From NCBI GenBank assembly GCA_910586555.1, contig CAJUJY010000081.1, positions 1 through 13,920 on the forward strand: a DNA stretch of 13,920 nucleotides, given 5' to 3'. Below, one piece after another: positions 13,909 to 13,920 of this stretch (position 1 is its first letter; every line of letters begins with the position of its first letter). A program made the position numbers and the translations under genes. This DNA is from an uncultured Lachnospiraceae bacterium. GTDB taxonomy: Bacteria; Bacillota; Clostridia; Lachnospirales; Lachnospiraceae. The notes under the pieces were generated by a model. It was not told where the DNA came from. It saw only the letters and a program-made list of their open reading frames with translations, and searched no databases.

Positions 13909-13920
13909 GAAAGTTTTCAC

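Noticed and set aside
1..13920. CRISPR array, tRNA or insertion sequence
   Set aside because: I found no regularly spaced repeats, cloverleaf-like segment or transposase-like protein on either strand.

Overview
The window reads as a chromosomal segment of a low-GC anaerobic Firmicute, most likely a member of the Lachnospiraceae. The reasons are the AT-rich intergenic DNA, strong AGGAGG-type ribosome sites, sigma-A style promoters, a DUF5721-like gene (to my knowledge mostly a Lachnospiraceae family) and a MarR gene followed by a TM287/TM288-type ABC exporter pair. There are 11 convincing protein genes plus one small cysteine-rich ORF. I see no tRNA, rRNA, CRISPR array, insertion sequence or prophage gene. 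No gene-free stretch exceeds 300 bases.

Layout. 1-237 is an intergenic tail with small hairpins and a near-repeat. 238-2043 (minus) is a probable three-gene unit: a stand-alone AbiEi-type winged-helix protein, a purine nucleoside phosphorylase and a small three-helix membrane protein. It has its own promoter (2150-2178) and a long leader hairpin followed by five Ts (2070-2114). 2216-6368 (minus) is a MarR regulator translationally coupled to a heterodimeric ABC exporter; an inverted repeat over the predicted -35 box is the likely MarR operator. 6533-7066 (minus) is a DUF5721-like protein with a clear terminator. 7247-7459 (plus) is a 70-residue protein with nine cysteines, read divergently from the DUF5721 gene. 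A shared 22-bp palindrome lies between the two promoters, and the leader of the cysteine-rich ORF can fold into an H-type pseudoknot ending 5 nt before its ribosome site. 7570-9558 (minus) is a GH13 debranching-enzyme homologue. 9635-10927 (minus) is a PIG-V-like membrane mannosyltransferase. 11142-12773 (plus) is a YbiT-like ABC-F protein. 12900-13859 (minus) is a GtrB/DPMS-like polyprenyl-phosphate glycosyltransferase.

How the parts may work together. The MarR/exporter block looks like a self-contained drug-response operon. The GT2 enzyme would make a polyprenyl-phosphate sugar and the PIG-V-like protein would use one, but they are separated by the ABC-F gene and need not share a pathway. 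PNP serves purine salvage; why it follows an AbiEi-like regulator is unknown.

Most interesting points. (1) The debranching-enzyme homologue keeps the CBM48 plus GH13 fold signatures but has lost all three catalytic carboxylates (Asn315, Ser338 and Asn403 at the expected positions), so it looks like a pseudoenzyme. (2) The cysteine-rich miniprotein has a predicted pseudoknot leader that I do not recognise as a known riboswitch. (3) An orphan AbiEi-type antitoxin homologue sits in front of a purine salvage gene with an attenuator-like leader.
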